DNA of 64,000 nt from Actinomycetota bacterium (lineage in GTDB: Bacteria; Actinomycetota; Actinomycetes; S36-B12): assembly GCA_030645615.1 (NCBI GenBank), contig JAUSNB010000054.1, forward strand, positions 62,001-126,000. Direction: 5' to 3'. A program made the translations under genes and the position numbers. The notes below the pieces were generated by a model. That model worked only from the letters and a program-made list of their open reading frames with translations. It was not told where the DNA came from and ran no database searches. Of the stretch, positions 32,270 through 40,619 are shown piece after piece (positions within the stretch are counted from its first letter, which is position 1; every line of letters starts with the position of its first letter).

Positions 32270-33087
32270 CACGCAGCCCGCAGGGAGTGGTTGGCAGGTC
32301 CGGGACGTCCCGCCCGCCGGAGGGCGAGCACGACGGGGATGCCGACCAGCGGGATCGACAGGAGCGCCGCGATCGCCCAGCCGGCGCCGTTGCCGTCGGC
32401 GGGCACGACCACGTCGCTGCCGCAGGTCTGCGTGGAGGCGGGAGTGAACGTCGCGCTGCTGCCGGCCAGGGTCCACGTGCTTAGCGCGTCCGACGGGCTG
32501 GTCCCGGCTGCGTCGAGGGTGACGGCGAACCCCTGGAGCACGAAGCCCGGCGAGAACGACTCCGGTGAGTACGGCGCCATGCTCGATGGGGTCACCGTGT
32601 TCTGCGGTCCGTGCGGCACCGTCAGCGTGAGCGGCGTGACGTTCTGGTAGGAGTAGAGCACCTGGTAGACGTTGTCGGGCTGGTCGAGCCGGAAGCAGGT
32701 GACGATCGGGGCGAGGTAGCCGGTCGGGTCCTCGGTGGGGTACACGCAGCCGTTGTTGATGAGGGCCTGGCCGAAGGCGTCGTTGTTCATGCCCGGGTAG
32801 TCGCCGACAGCGGGTATGACATCGCCCCAGCCGCTGTCCATCCCGGGGGTGAACATCGGCCCGGTGTGTCGCGAATGGCCGGGCAGGTCCTTGGGGCCGT
32901 TGATCTTCACGATCGTGTAGGGGTTGCGCGACGACGACGTCGCGTGGCACAGCACGTTGGTCACGTCGTCGGTGACGACCCGGTCGAGCGTGGCGGGGAC
33001 CTCCAGGGCAGGCGCAGCAACCGCGGACAGCAGCCCTGCGGCGAGCACCATGAGGAGGATGGGGGCCAGGCGGTCCATCGGACGCAT
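32269..33087 (-). CDS. Exported protein with C-terminal sorting-signal-like tail (candidate exosortase substrate)
   Basis: 272 residues. Signal peptide (LAPILLMVLAAGLLSAVAAPA), then a strand-rich exported region with several Cys (NVLCHATSSS, NNGCVYPTED, IVTCFRLDQ, STQTCGSDV). The C-terminus is tripartite: a short motif region (VVVPADGNG), a hydrophobic helix (WAIAALLSIPLVGIPVVLAL) and a basic end (RRAGR) with a 12-residue extension. This is the plan of PEP-CTERM-like sorting signals, though no Pro-Glu-Pro is present. GGGAGG is correctly placed before the ATG at 33087. First gene of the operon, so a dedicated substrate of the downstream exosortase is the natural reading. Confidence 0.72.
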   Translation of the reverse strand: MRPMDRLAPILLMVLAAGLLSAVAAPALEVPATLDRVVTDDVTNVLCHATSSSRNPYTIVKINGPKDLPGHSRHTGPMFTPGMDSGWGDVIPAVGDYPGMNNDAFGQALINNGCVYPTEDPTGYLAPIVTCFRLDQPDNVYQVLYSYQNVTPLTLTVPHGPQNTVTPSSMAPYSPESFSPGFVLQGFAVTLDAAGTSPSDALSTWTLAGSSATFTPASTQTCGSDVVVPADGNGAGWAIAALLSIPLVGIPVVLALRRAGRPGPANHSLRAA

Positions 33088-33138
33088 CGGGCACCTCCCC
33101 GCGGGACCCGCGGTTGCTGGGCCTCGGTGATCACCCCG

Positions 33139-33144
33139 ATTCTA
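33139..33144 (-). promoter_or_regulatory. Possible -10 element of the exosortase operon
   Basis: TAGAAT (complement of 33139-33144) lies about 50 bp upstream of the first gene of the seven-gene operon, in a 189-bp divergent region shared with ssb. No good -35 hexamer is seen at 16-18 bp. The rest of the region shows no palindrome that I trust. Confidence 0.35.
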
Positions 33145-33276
33145 GTTTCGCGACGCGCACAGCGACCGGGCCGATGGTCCCCTGTCCACAGGCCTAACGG
33201 TGGGGCCTGACGAGCACGGTACGGCGTTGGAAGGTCGGTCCAGCCGGGTCGCTCCCGGGCCACGAGGGGATTGGGA

Positions 33277-33777
33277 ATGAACGACATCACCATCACGGTC
33301 ATCGGCAACGTCGTCAACGACGTCGAGTTGCGCTTCACCAAGTCAGGCGAGGCGGTCGCCTCGTTCCGGGTTGCCGGCGGCACCCGCAGGTTCGACCGGG
33401 CCGCCGAGCGCTGGGTCGACGGGGACACGCACTACTTCAGCGTCTCCTGCTGGCGCGGACTTGCCCACAACGTCGTGCAGTCCCTTGCCAAGGGCATGCC
33501 GGTCGTCGTGACGGGGCGGCTGCGCAGCCGGGAGGTCGCCCGCGCGTGCGGGGAGTCCAGTCACGTCGTCCGCTACCTCGACATCGAGGCCGCCTCGGTC
33601 GGATGCGACCTGGCTCGCGGCGTCGCGGTCTTCACGCGGGTCAAGCGCGAGGCCGTGGTCGAGAGCGAGCGACGGGCGATGGCGGACGCCATGGTGGCGG
33701 CGGGGCTGGATGCCGACGTCGTGGACCTGGAGACGGGCGAGATCCTGGGCGGATCGGCGGACACGCCGGCCGCCTGA
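33277..33777 (+). CDS. ssb: Single-stranded DNA-binding protein, tail-less paralogue
   Basis: 166 residues with an OB fold: TVIGNVVNDVELRFTKSGEAV, the ssDNA-contacting aromatic region WVDGDTHYFSVSCWRGLAHNV, and GMPVVVTGRLRS. The C-terminus ends GGSADTPAA and lacks the acidic DDxIPF tip that recruits replication proteins, so this is probably an accessory SSB (SsbB-like, or the Rv2478c type). The ATG at 33277 is chosen. It is 28 bp upstream of ettA, an arrangement shared, from memory, with mycobacteria. Confidence 0.88.
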   Translation: MNDITITVIGNVVNDVELRFTKSGEAVASFRVAGGTRRFDRAAERWVDGDTHYFSVSCWRGLAHNVVQSLAKGMPVVVTGRLRSREVARACGESSHVVRYLDIEAASVGCDLARGVAVFTRVKREAVVESERRAMADAMVAAGLDADVVDLETGEILGGSADTPAA

Positions 33778-33805
33778 TCCTGGAGCCCGACTAGGCTCCT
33801 GCCTC

Positions 33806-35503
33806 ATGGCTGAGTTCATCTACACCCTTCGCAAGGCCCGCAAGGCGCACGGCGACAAGGTGGTCCTCGACGACGTCACCCTGTCTTTCCTCCCGGGAGC
33901 GAAGATCGGTGTGGTGGGGCCCAATGGCGCCGGCAAGTCGAGCCTGCTGAAGGTCATGGCCGGCATCGACGAGCTGTCCAATGGCGAGGCCCAGCTCCAC
34001 GAGGGCTTCACCGTGGGCATCCTGATGCAGGAGCCCAGGCTCGACGAGTCCAAGTCAGTGCTGGAGAACGTCGAGGAGGGCGTCGCCGGGACCAAGGCCA
34101 TGATCGACCGGTTCAACGAGATCTCGATCGAGCTCGCCGACCCGGCGGCCGACTACGACTCGCTTCTCTCGGAGATGGGCCGCCTCCAGGAGGACATCGA
34201 CCACCGCAACGCCTGGGATCTCGACGCCCAGCTCGAGCAGGCCATGGATGCCCTGCGCTGCCCCGCTGGCGATGCCGACGTGGCCGTGCTGTCCGGTGGC
34301 GAGAAGCGCCGGGTGGCCCTGTGCAAGCTCCTCCTGCAGCAGCCGGACCTGCTCCTGCTCGACGAGCCGACGAACCACCTCGACGCCGAGAGCGTCCAGT
34401 GGCTCGAGCAGCACCTGGAGAAGTACCCGGGCACCGTCGTCGCGATCACCCATGACCGCTACTTCCTCGACAACGTCGCCCAGTGGATCCTCGAGCTCGA
34501 CCGTGGCCGCACCTACCCCTACGAGGGCAACTACTCCAAGTACCTGGAGACGAAGGCCTCGCGACTGAAGGTCGAGGGGCAGAAGGACGCCAAGCTGAAG
34601 AAGCGACTGAGCGACGAGTTGGAATGGGTGCGATCGTCCGCCCGCGCGCGCCAGACGAAGAGCCGGGCCCGCCTGGACCGCTACGAGGAGATGGCCGCCG
34701 AGGCTGACAAGACGCGCAAGCTCGACATGGAGGAGATCCAGATCCCGCCCGGGCCGAGGCTGGGCAGCCTGGTCGTCGAGGCGCACCACCTCACCAAGGC
34801 CTTCGGGGACCGGCTGCTCATCGACGACCTCAGCTTCTCGATGCCGCGCAACGGCATCGTCGGCGTCATCGGCCCCAACGGGGTCGGCAAGACCACGCTG
34901 TTCAAGATGATCGTGGCCGCGGCCAGCGGCGGGTCGGACGACAAGGACGACCTGCCCACGTCGGGCGACATCAAGGTCGGCGAGACGGTCACCCTGTCGT
35001 ATGTCGACCAGTCGCGCAGCGGCCTCGACCCGGCCAAGAACGTGTGGGAGGTCGTCTCCGACGGCCTCGACTGGATCAAGGTCGGCAACGTGGAGATGCC
35101 GTCGCGCGCCTATGTGTCGGTCTTCGGCTTCAAGGGCCCGGACCAGCAGAAGCAGGCGAAGGTGCTGTCCGGCGGCGAGCGCAACCGGCTGAACCTCGCC
35201 ATGACCTTGAAGATGGGCGGCAACCTGCTGCTGCTCGACGAGCCCACGAACGACCTCGACGTGGAGACCTTGGGGTCGCTTGAGAACGCGTTGCTGGAGT
35301 TCCCCGGCTGCGCCGTGATCACGTCGCACGACCGGTGGTTCCTCGACCGCATCGCGACGCACATCCTCGCCTACGAGGGCGACTCGCAGTGGTTCTGGTT
35401 CGAGGGCAACTTCGAGTCGTACGAGAAGAACAAGGTCGAGCGGCTCGGTGCCGACGCGGCTCGACCGCACCGGGCCACCTACCGCAAGCTCACGAGGGGC
35501 TAG
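33806..35503 (+). CDS. ettA: Energy-dependent translational throttle protein (ABC-F)
   Basis: 565 residues, two ABC domains and no membrane segments. NBD1 has GPNGAGKSS, LSGGEKRRVALC and LLLDEPTNHLD. NBD2 has GPNGVGKTT, LSGGERNRLNLAM and LLLDEPTNDLD. A basic coiled linker lies between, with WVRSSARARQTKSRARLDRYEEM as the P-site tRNA interaction motif. EttA binds the ribosomal E site and gates elongation according to the ATP/ADP ratio. The ATG at 33806 yields the family N-terminus (MAEFIYTLRKARKAHGDK); frames upstream belong to ssb. It probably shares a transcript with ssb and the downstream thioesterase. Confidence 0.96.
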   Translation: MAEFIYTLRKARKAHGDKVVLDDVTLSFLPGAKIGVVGPNGAGKSSLLKVMAGIDELSNGEAQLHEGFTVGILMQEPRLDESKSVLENVEEGVAGTKAMIDRFNEISIELADPAADYDSLLSEMGRLQEDIDHRNAWDLDAQLEQAMDALRCPAGDADVAVLSGGEKRRVALCKLLLQQPDLLLLDEPTNHLDAESVQWLEQHLEKYPGTVVAITHDRYFLDNVAQWILELDRGRTYPYEGNYSKYLETKASRLKVEGQKDAKLKKRLSDELEWVRSSARARQTKSRARLDRYEEMAAEADKTRKLDMEEIQIPPGPRLGSLVVEAHHLTKAFGDRLLIDDLSFSMPRNGIVGVIGPNGVGKTTLFKMIVAAASGGSDDKDDLPTSGDIKVGETVTLSYVDQSRSGLDPAKNVWEVVSDGLDWIKVGNVEMPSRAYVSVFGFKGPDQQKQAKVLSGGERNRLNLAMTLKMGGNLLLLDEPTNDLDVETLGSLENALLEFPGCAVITSHDRWFLDRIATHILAYEGDSQWFWFEGNFESYEKNKVERLGADAARPHRATYRKLTRG

Positions 35504-35511
35504 GCCTGACG

Positions 35512-35928
35512 ATGGACCGTGCGGCTGGCCCCACGCGAATCTCCGTGTTCCGGCGCTTCACGGATCTCGACACGCTGGGCCACATCAACAACGTCGTCTA
35601 CTTCGACTACCTCCAGGAAGCCCGCATCGGGCTGCTCCGCGACATCGGGCTGGTGAAGGCGGAGGACTTCGCGCAGGTGGTCGTCAAGCAGGAGATCGTG
35701 CATCGCAAGCCGCTCTACCTGTCACCGGAACCGCTCATCGTGGAGACATGGATCGAGGGGCTCCGCAACTCCTCGTACACGGTGAGATACCGCATCATCG
35801 ACGAGCACGGCGATGTCGCGGCGGAGGCGAGCACCGTCTGCGCGGTCGTCGACCCGGTCACCACGAAGCCCATCCGGATCCACGACGAGTTGCGGGCGGT
35901 GCTGGAGCCACTGACAATCGGAAGATGA
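35512..35928 (+). CDS. Hotdog-fold acyl-CoA thioesterase (4HBT)
   Basis: 138 residues. The 4HBT hallmark DLDTLGHINNVVYFDYLQEAR contains the catalytic Asp and the conserved HxNN helix start; VVVKQEIVHRKPLYL and SSYTVRYRIID form the sheet. The single-domain enzyme hydrolyses short or aromatic acyl-CoA, substrate unknown. The ATG at 35512 is 8 bp after the ettA stop; the stop overlaps the next ATG. It corresponds by position and type to Rv2475c of M. tuberculosis as I recall it. Confidence 0.9.
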   Translation: MDRAAGPTRISVFRRFTDLDTLGHINNVVYFDYLQEARIGLLRDIGLVKAEDFAQVVVKQEIVHRKPLYLSPEPLIVETWIEGLRNSSYTVRYRIIDEHGDVAAEASTVCAVVDPVTTKPIRIHDELRAVLEPLTIGR

Positions 35929-36575
35929 CCATCCGGCTGGCCGACGCTGATGCCCGCGCGCTCGAGGCCTTCTGCCGCCGCCAGCTGAGGTGGGACGCAA
36001 CCCTGCCGGGGCGGGTGGTCTCCACCCCCAACGCCCTGGGCGTCTTCACCGCTCCGCCGCTCGGCGTCCTGGTGTTCGTCGCCGTGCCGGCCGACGGCGT
36101 CGATCGCCCCGTCGACGCGACAGTGTCGCTGGCCGGCCTGGCCGACGCTCTGCGCGACCACCCCGAGGACCTCGACCTGGACCGGCTCGCGAGGGCGACG
36201 ATCCCGCCGTCTCCCGCGCCCTCGTTGAACCACCTGCCGCCCGCCGGCGGCTGGCAACTGCCGATCACCGCGTTGTCGGGCGACCTGGTCCCCCTCGTGG
36301 AGGCCGCCACCCGTGAGTTCGCCGGGCGGGCCGCGGGCTCGGCACCGCGCGAGCAGCAGGAGGTCGCCGAGGAGATCTGGAGCCGGCCCGGCTTCGGCGG
36401 CTTGCCGATCCGCGCGCTCCATGCTGCCCGCCAGCTCGGCATGCTGCCGGCCGACTCGTCCCGCATCGCGGCGGCGACCAGTGGCCAGTGGCGCCGGCTC
36501 AGCACGAGCCGGGGCCAGGTGTTCTCGTACGCCTCGGGTCCCGCGGCCAGGCTGGCCCTGCAGCTCGTCAGGTAG
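35925..36575 (+). CDS. Conserved hypothetical protein
   Basis: 216 residues, soluble, no signal peptide or membrane segment. It has an N-terminal TIRLADADARALEAFCRRQLRWD and a C-terminal half with AEEIWSRPGFGGLPIRALHAARQLG. I do not recognise a named domain. The ATG overlaps the stop of the thioesterase gene (ATGA), so the two are coupled. The same position next to ettA is filled by a hypothetical gene in mycobacteria, as I recall. Confidence 0.82.
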   Translation: MTIRLADADARALEAFCRRQLRWDATLPGRVVSTPNALGVFTAPPLGVLVFVAVPADGVDRPVDATVSLAGLADALRDHPEDLDLDRLARATIPPSPAPSLNHLPPAGGWQLPITALSGDLVPLVEAATREFAGRAAGSAPREQQEVAEEIWSRPGFGGLPIRALHAARQLGMLPADSSRIAAATSGQWRRLSTSRGQVFSYASGPAARLALQLVR

Positions 36576-36579
36576 CTCG

Positions 36580-37800
36580 TCAGGTTGCCGGGGCCAGCGC
36601 GCGGACCGCGCAGGCTGCCAGCACGGCGGCGCCGATGCCGATGGCGCGCTCGTCCACGTCGAAGTCGGCCGAGTGCAGGTCCCGAGGACCGTGCGGCGAG
36701 GCCGGGTCGTGGGTCCCGAGCCTGATGTAGGTGCCGGGCACGATGTCGGCATACCAGGCGAAGGAGTCCCCGCCCATCGAGCGCTGGGTGGGGACGACCG
36801 CGGCCGATCCGAGCAGGCCCATGACCGCCTCGCGGACCAGTGCAGTCGTGGCCGGGTGGTTGATGACCGGCGGCATCCCGCGCAGGTACCGCAGCGACCA
36901 GTCCGGCGCGGCCCCGGCGTCGCCCGCGCCCAGGACCGTCTCGATCGCGGTGCGGACCAGCCGTTCCGCGGATTCCCAGGTCGTCCGCTCCGGGGTGCGC
37001 AGCGAGCCGCGCAGCCGCGCGGTCGCCGGTATGACGTTGGGGGCGTCCCCGGCGGTGGCGGCACCGAACACGAGCAGCGCGGAGCCGTCCGTGGCCTCGT
37101 GCACGGTCGCTCCCAGTCGGTCGCACAGGTGACCCATCCAGCGCACTAGGTCGACCGTCAACTCGGGCCTGGCAGTGTGCCCGCCCGGCCCGGACAACGA
37201 GATCTCGAACTGGTCCGCCGCCGATGTCAGCGCCCCCTCGCGGATGCCGACGGTTCCCACGTCGATCTTGGGGTCGCAATGCAGGCCGAAGACGGATTCC
37301 ACGTCCCTCAGCCAGCCCTCGGCGATGACGTCGACGGCACCGCCGGGTACCTGCTCCTCGGCAGGCTCGAACACCAGTCGTACCACGCCCGCCCGAGGCT
37401 CCGTGCGGCTCTGCTCGAGCAGGGCAAGGCCGGCGCCGAGCAGGGCCGTGGCATGGACGTCGTGCCCGCACGCGTGGGCGAGTCCGGGATGCTGCGATCG
37501 GTACGGCGCGGTCACGCCATCGTCCATCGACAGGGCGTCGATGTCGGCGCGCAGCACGACAGTGCGTACGGATCCCAGGGCCGGGTCACGCGCGGGATTC
37601 AGTGAGATGTCGCACACGAGCCCCGTGCCGCGCTGGAGCAGCACTGGCTGCAGGCCCTCCACGGCGAGCCGCTCGCGGATGACCTCGGTCGTGAGGTGCT
37701 CCTGCCCCGAGGCCTCGGGCTGCGCGTGGAGGAGCCGGCGCAGCGCGATGAGTTCATGCTCGTGAGCAGCGACGATGGGCAGCAGCCCCTTCTGGGTCAC
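36580..37800 (-). CDS. M20-family amidohydrolase (hippurate hydrolase-like)
   Basis: 406 residues with M20D motifs: HACGHDVHATALLGAG, FEPAEEQVPGGA, FGLHCDPKIDVGTVG, the dimerisation domain start GPGGHTARPEL, and SMGGDSFAWY near the C-terminus. Metal-binding Cys, His and Glu positions are intact. Such enzymes cleave N-acyl amino acids or related amides. The GTG start overlaps the stop of the YbdK-type ligase gene (GTGA), which suggests that the two work on related gamma-glutamyl or N-acyl compounds. Confidence 0.92.
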   Translation of the reverse strand: MTQKGLLPIVAAHEHELIALRRLLHAQPEASGQEHLTTEVIRERLAVEGLQPVLLQRGTGLVCDISLNPARDPALGSVRTVVLRADIDALSMDDGVTAPYRSQHPGLAHACGHDVHATALLGAGLALLEQSRTEPRAGVVRLVFEPAEEQVPGGAVDVIAEGWLRDVESVFGLHCDPKIDVGTVGIREGALTSAADQFEISLSGPGGHTARPELTVDLVRWMGHLCDRLGATVHEATDGSALLVFGAATAGDAPNVIPATARLRGSLRTPERTTWESAERLVRTAIETVLGAGDAGAAPDWSLRYLRGMPPVINHPATTALVREAVMGLLGSAAVVPTQRSMGGDSFAWYADIVPGTYIRLGTHDPASPHGPRDLHSADFDVDERAIGIGAAVLAACAVRALAPAT

Positions 37801-38936
37801 CGGGCCGTCACCGTGTCGGTGGCCTGCTCGGTACGGAGGGCGTCGACCACGGCCCGCACCGAGCCGGTGTCGGCCAGGACACGGCGCTGGCGGTCGGCGC
37901 TGGACCCGGTGTCGAGGATGCGCAGCACATCCGCGAGCTCACGTGCGCAGCCGAGGTCCTCGGCAACAGGGCCAAGCTCGCCGACGAGTTCCTCGATCAG
38001 CTCGACGCATGGGCGGGTGCCCCCGGAGGCGTCGACGATGAACTGGGCCTCCATGCCGTAGCGGACGGCCCGCCACTTGTTCTCGCGCAGGACCCAGTCG
38101 GGGAGCGTCGGGAGCGTCTCCCCGCGATCGAGGCGCCGGTCGCAATGCTCCACGAGGCTCTGCGCCATGGCCGCCAGCGCGCAGACCTCGCGCAGGGTCG
38201 GCATCGTGTCGCACATGCGCAGCTCGACGGTCCCGAAGTCGGGGTGTGGGCGCATGTCCCACCACACCTCGCGGACGGTGCTGATCGCCCCGGCCGTGAC
38301 GAGCGCGCCCATGAGGGACTCGAACTCCGCCCAGTCGGCCAGGTACGGCGGCGGGCCGGTGCGGGGCAGGCTCTCCATCAGCTTGCTGCGCACGGACACC
38401 AGCCCGGTGTCCCGGGCATGCCAGAACGGGCTCGACGCCGAGAGGGCCAGGAAGAGAGGCAACTGCCCGGTTACGGCGTTGGTGATGTCGATGGCCTTGC
38501 CCGGCGAGCGCACTCCTACGTGGTAGTGCACGCCGTGGCTGAGCAGCCGCTGTGCCGGCCACTGAAGCCGGTCCAGCAGCGCGGCGTAGCGCGGGTCGAC
38601 GGTGTGGCTCTGCTCGGCCCAGTGCGAGAAGGGGTGCATGCCGCTGGCCAGCAGGTCCAGTCCGCGCGGCTCGAGCACGCCCCGAACCTCGGCCAGCGTC
38701 GCCTCCAGGTCGGCCCGTGCGTCGCCCACGCTGCCGCAGATGCCCGTGATCACCTCGATCGTGCAGGCGAACAGCTCCTGCTTGACCTTGGGATGCACGC
38801 TGCCGTCGGCAGAAGCCAGCGCCGCCAGCACCTCAGGGGCGCGGCTGGCCAGTCCTCCGGTCCGCGCGTCGATGATGGCCAACTCGACCTCGACGCCCAG
38901 CGTGCTGCGAGCCGATGGCTCGAAGGCGACCCGCAT
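37797..38936 (-). CDS. ybdK: Carboxylate-amine ligase, YbdK-type glutamate-cysteine ligase 2
   Basis: 379 residues of the GCS2 family: TLGVEVELAIID at the start, IEVITGICGSV, HGVHYHVGVRSP, DMRPHPDFGTVELRMCD and REMKWR-like RENKWRAVRYG. These fit the ATP-dependent ligase active site. Members make gamma-glutamyl-cysteine or other gamma-glutamyl amides. Actinomycetes mostly use mycothiol, so the true substrate is uncertain. ATG at 38936, 1 bp after the alpha-glucosidase stop. Confidence 0.92.
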   Translation of the reverse strand: MRVAFEPSARSTLGVEVELAIIDARTGGLASRAPEVLAALASADGSVHPKVKQELFACTIEVITGICGSVGDARADLEATLAEVRGVLEPRGLDLLASGMHPFSHWAEQSHTVDPRYAALLDRLQWPAQRLLSHGVHYHVGVRSPGKAIDITNAVTGQLPLFLALSASSPFWHARDTGLVSVRSKLMESLPRTGPPPYLADWAEFESLMGALVTAGAISTVREVWWDMRPHPDFGTVELRMCDTMPTLREVCALAAMAQSLVEHCDRRLDRGETLPTLPDWVLRENKWRAVRYGMEAQFIVDASGGTRPCVELIEELVGELGPVAEDLGCARELADVLRILDTGSSADRQRRVLADTGSVRAVVDALRTEQATDTVTAR

Positions 38937-38937
38937 C

Positions 38938-40617
38938 TCAGCCGCTCAGCCAGGCCGCGGTCTCGGGGCCGAGCGCGAGGGTCGTTCCGCCGTCATCGAT
39001 GCTGAGCTCGGCCACATCGGCGCCCGAGGCCACGAGGATCGTGGTTCCCCAGTCGCCTGGCAGGTAGGCCGGAGTCTCGGCCAGGTTCACGACGGCAACC
39101 ACGTCCGCGCCGGACTCGCCGGTCCGGCGGAATGCCAGCAGGCCCTCGGGCGCATCGAGCCAGTCCAGTGGTCCGTCGCCGAGCGCGGACTCCTCGCGCC
39201 GGACCCGCAGGGCGCGGCGATAGAGCTCGAGCGTCGATCCTTCGACCCCCCGCTGCACCTCGACCGACATGGCCCGCCAGTCGTCCGGCTGCGGCAGCCA
39301 GCTCGCCTCGCCCGGGCCGAAGCCGTAGGAGGGCTCGGTGCCCGACCACGGGATGGGGACCCGGCAGCCGTCGCGCGTGCCGTCCGTCCCCCCGCTGCGC
39401 AGCCAGGCCGGGTCCTGCCGCGCCTCGGCCGGCAGGTCGACGACCTCGGGCAGCCCGAGTTCCTCGCCCTGGTAGACGTACATGGACCCGGGCAGCGCCA
39501 GCGTGAACAACGTGGCGGCACGGGCCCGGCGCAAGCCCCGGTCCAGGTCGGGCAGGCCGTTGCCGCCGAGGGGGGCCATCCGGGTGCGATGCCGGATGAC
39601 GTCGTGGTTCGACAGGACCCAGGTCGGCGGCGCCCCCACCTTGGCGTGGTTGGCGATCGTCTCGTCGATGGACGTGCGCATGGCCGCGGCGTCCCAGCCG
39701 GCCTCGAGGTAATTGAAGTTGAAGGAGGTGTGCAGTTCGTCGGGACGCTGGTATCGGGCCAGCCGCTCCGCGTTCGGCACCCATGTCTCCCCGCAGAACA
39801 CGCGGGGCGGGTCGTATTCGTCCGCCACGCGGCGCCACTCGCGGTAGATGTCGTGGACCCCGTCCTGGTCCCAGAAGGGGGCGTGGGCCACGTCCTCGTC
39901 GAACATCGCCGGCGTCGCGTCGGCGTCGTCCGCCGCATCGGGGTAGGCGAAGTCGGGCAGGCCCGCCTCCTTGACCAGCCCGTGCGCCACGTCGATGCGG
40001 AAGCCGTCGATGCCCCGGTCGAACCAGAAGCGCAGCGTGCTGACGAACTCCTCGTGCACGTCGGCGTTGTCCCAGTTGACGTCGGGCTGGGTGGTGTCGA
40101 AGAGGTGGAGGTACCAGTAGCCGGTGGGGGTCCCGTCGGGCCAGCGGATCCGCGACCAGCCGCGGCCGTGGAAGACGCTCTTCCAGTTGTTCGGCGGACT
40201 GTCGTCGGCCTTGCCCTCCCGCACGATGTACCTGTCCCAGGCGGGTGAGCCCGGGGCGGCCTGCAGGAGTTCCTGGAACCACCGGTGCTCGCTGCTCGTG
40301 TGATTGGGCACGATGTCCATGAGAATGCGGATCCCGCGCTCATGAGCCTGTGCGATCAGGACGTCGACGTCGGCCATGGTGCCCAGCCGGGAGTCGATCG
40401 ACCGGTAGTCCGAGACGTCGTAGCCGCCGTCGTGGAGGGGCGACTCGTAGAAGGGCGAGATCCAGATCGCATCGACGCCGAGGTCGGCTAGGTAGTCCAG
40501 CCTGCTGATCAGGCCAGGGATGTCCCCCATGCCGTCGCCGTCGCTGTCCGCGAACGACCTCGGGTAGACCTGGTACACCACCGCATCACGCCACCACTGC
40601 CGTGCCGTCGCGGTCAT
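38938..40617 (-). CDS. aglA: Alpha-glucosidase (GH13)
   Basis: 559 residues with the GH13 four-region set: DIVPNHTSSEHRWF; GFRIDVAHGLVK with the nucleophile Asp; FCGETWV with the acid/base Glu; and LSNHDVIRHRTR with the third Asp. The opening WWRDAVVYQVYPRSFADSDGDG marks oligo-1,6-glucosidase/alpha-glucosidase types. It hydrolyses maltose-like or sucrose-like oligosaccharides in the cytoplasm. The ATG start at 40617 lies 2 bp after the globin stop. A MalQ gene in the same region points to malto-oligosaccharide turnover. The symbol follows the mycobacterial neighbour of glbO. Confidence 0.93.
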   Translation of the reverse strand: MTATARQWWRDAVVYQVYPRSFADSDGDGMGDIPGLISRLDYLADLGVDAIWISPFYESPLHDGGYDVSDYRSIDSRLGTMADVDVLIAQAHERGIRILMDIVPNHTSSEHRWFQELLQAAPGSPAWDRYIVREGKADDSPPNNWKSVFHGRGWSRIRWPDGTPTGYWYLHLFDTTQPDVNWDNADVHEEFVSTLRFWFDRGIDGFRIDVAHGLVKEAGLPDFAYPDAADDADATPAMFDEDVAHAPFWDQDGVHDIYREWRRVADEYDPPRVFCGETWVPNAERLARYQRPDELHTSFNFNYLEAGWDAAAMRTSIDETIANHAKVGAPPTWVLSNHDVIRHRTRMAPLGGNGLPDLDRGLRRARAATLFTLALPGSMYVYQGEELGLPEVVDLPAEARQDPAWLRSGGTDGTRDGCRVPIPWSGTEPSYGFGPGEASWLPQPDDWRAMSVEVQRGVEGSTLELYRRALRVRREESALGDGPLDWLDAPEGLLAFRRTGESGADVVAVVNLAETPAYLPGDWGTTILVASGADVAELSIDDGGTTLALGPETAAWLSG

Positions 40618-40619
40618 GG

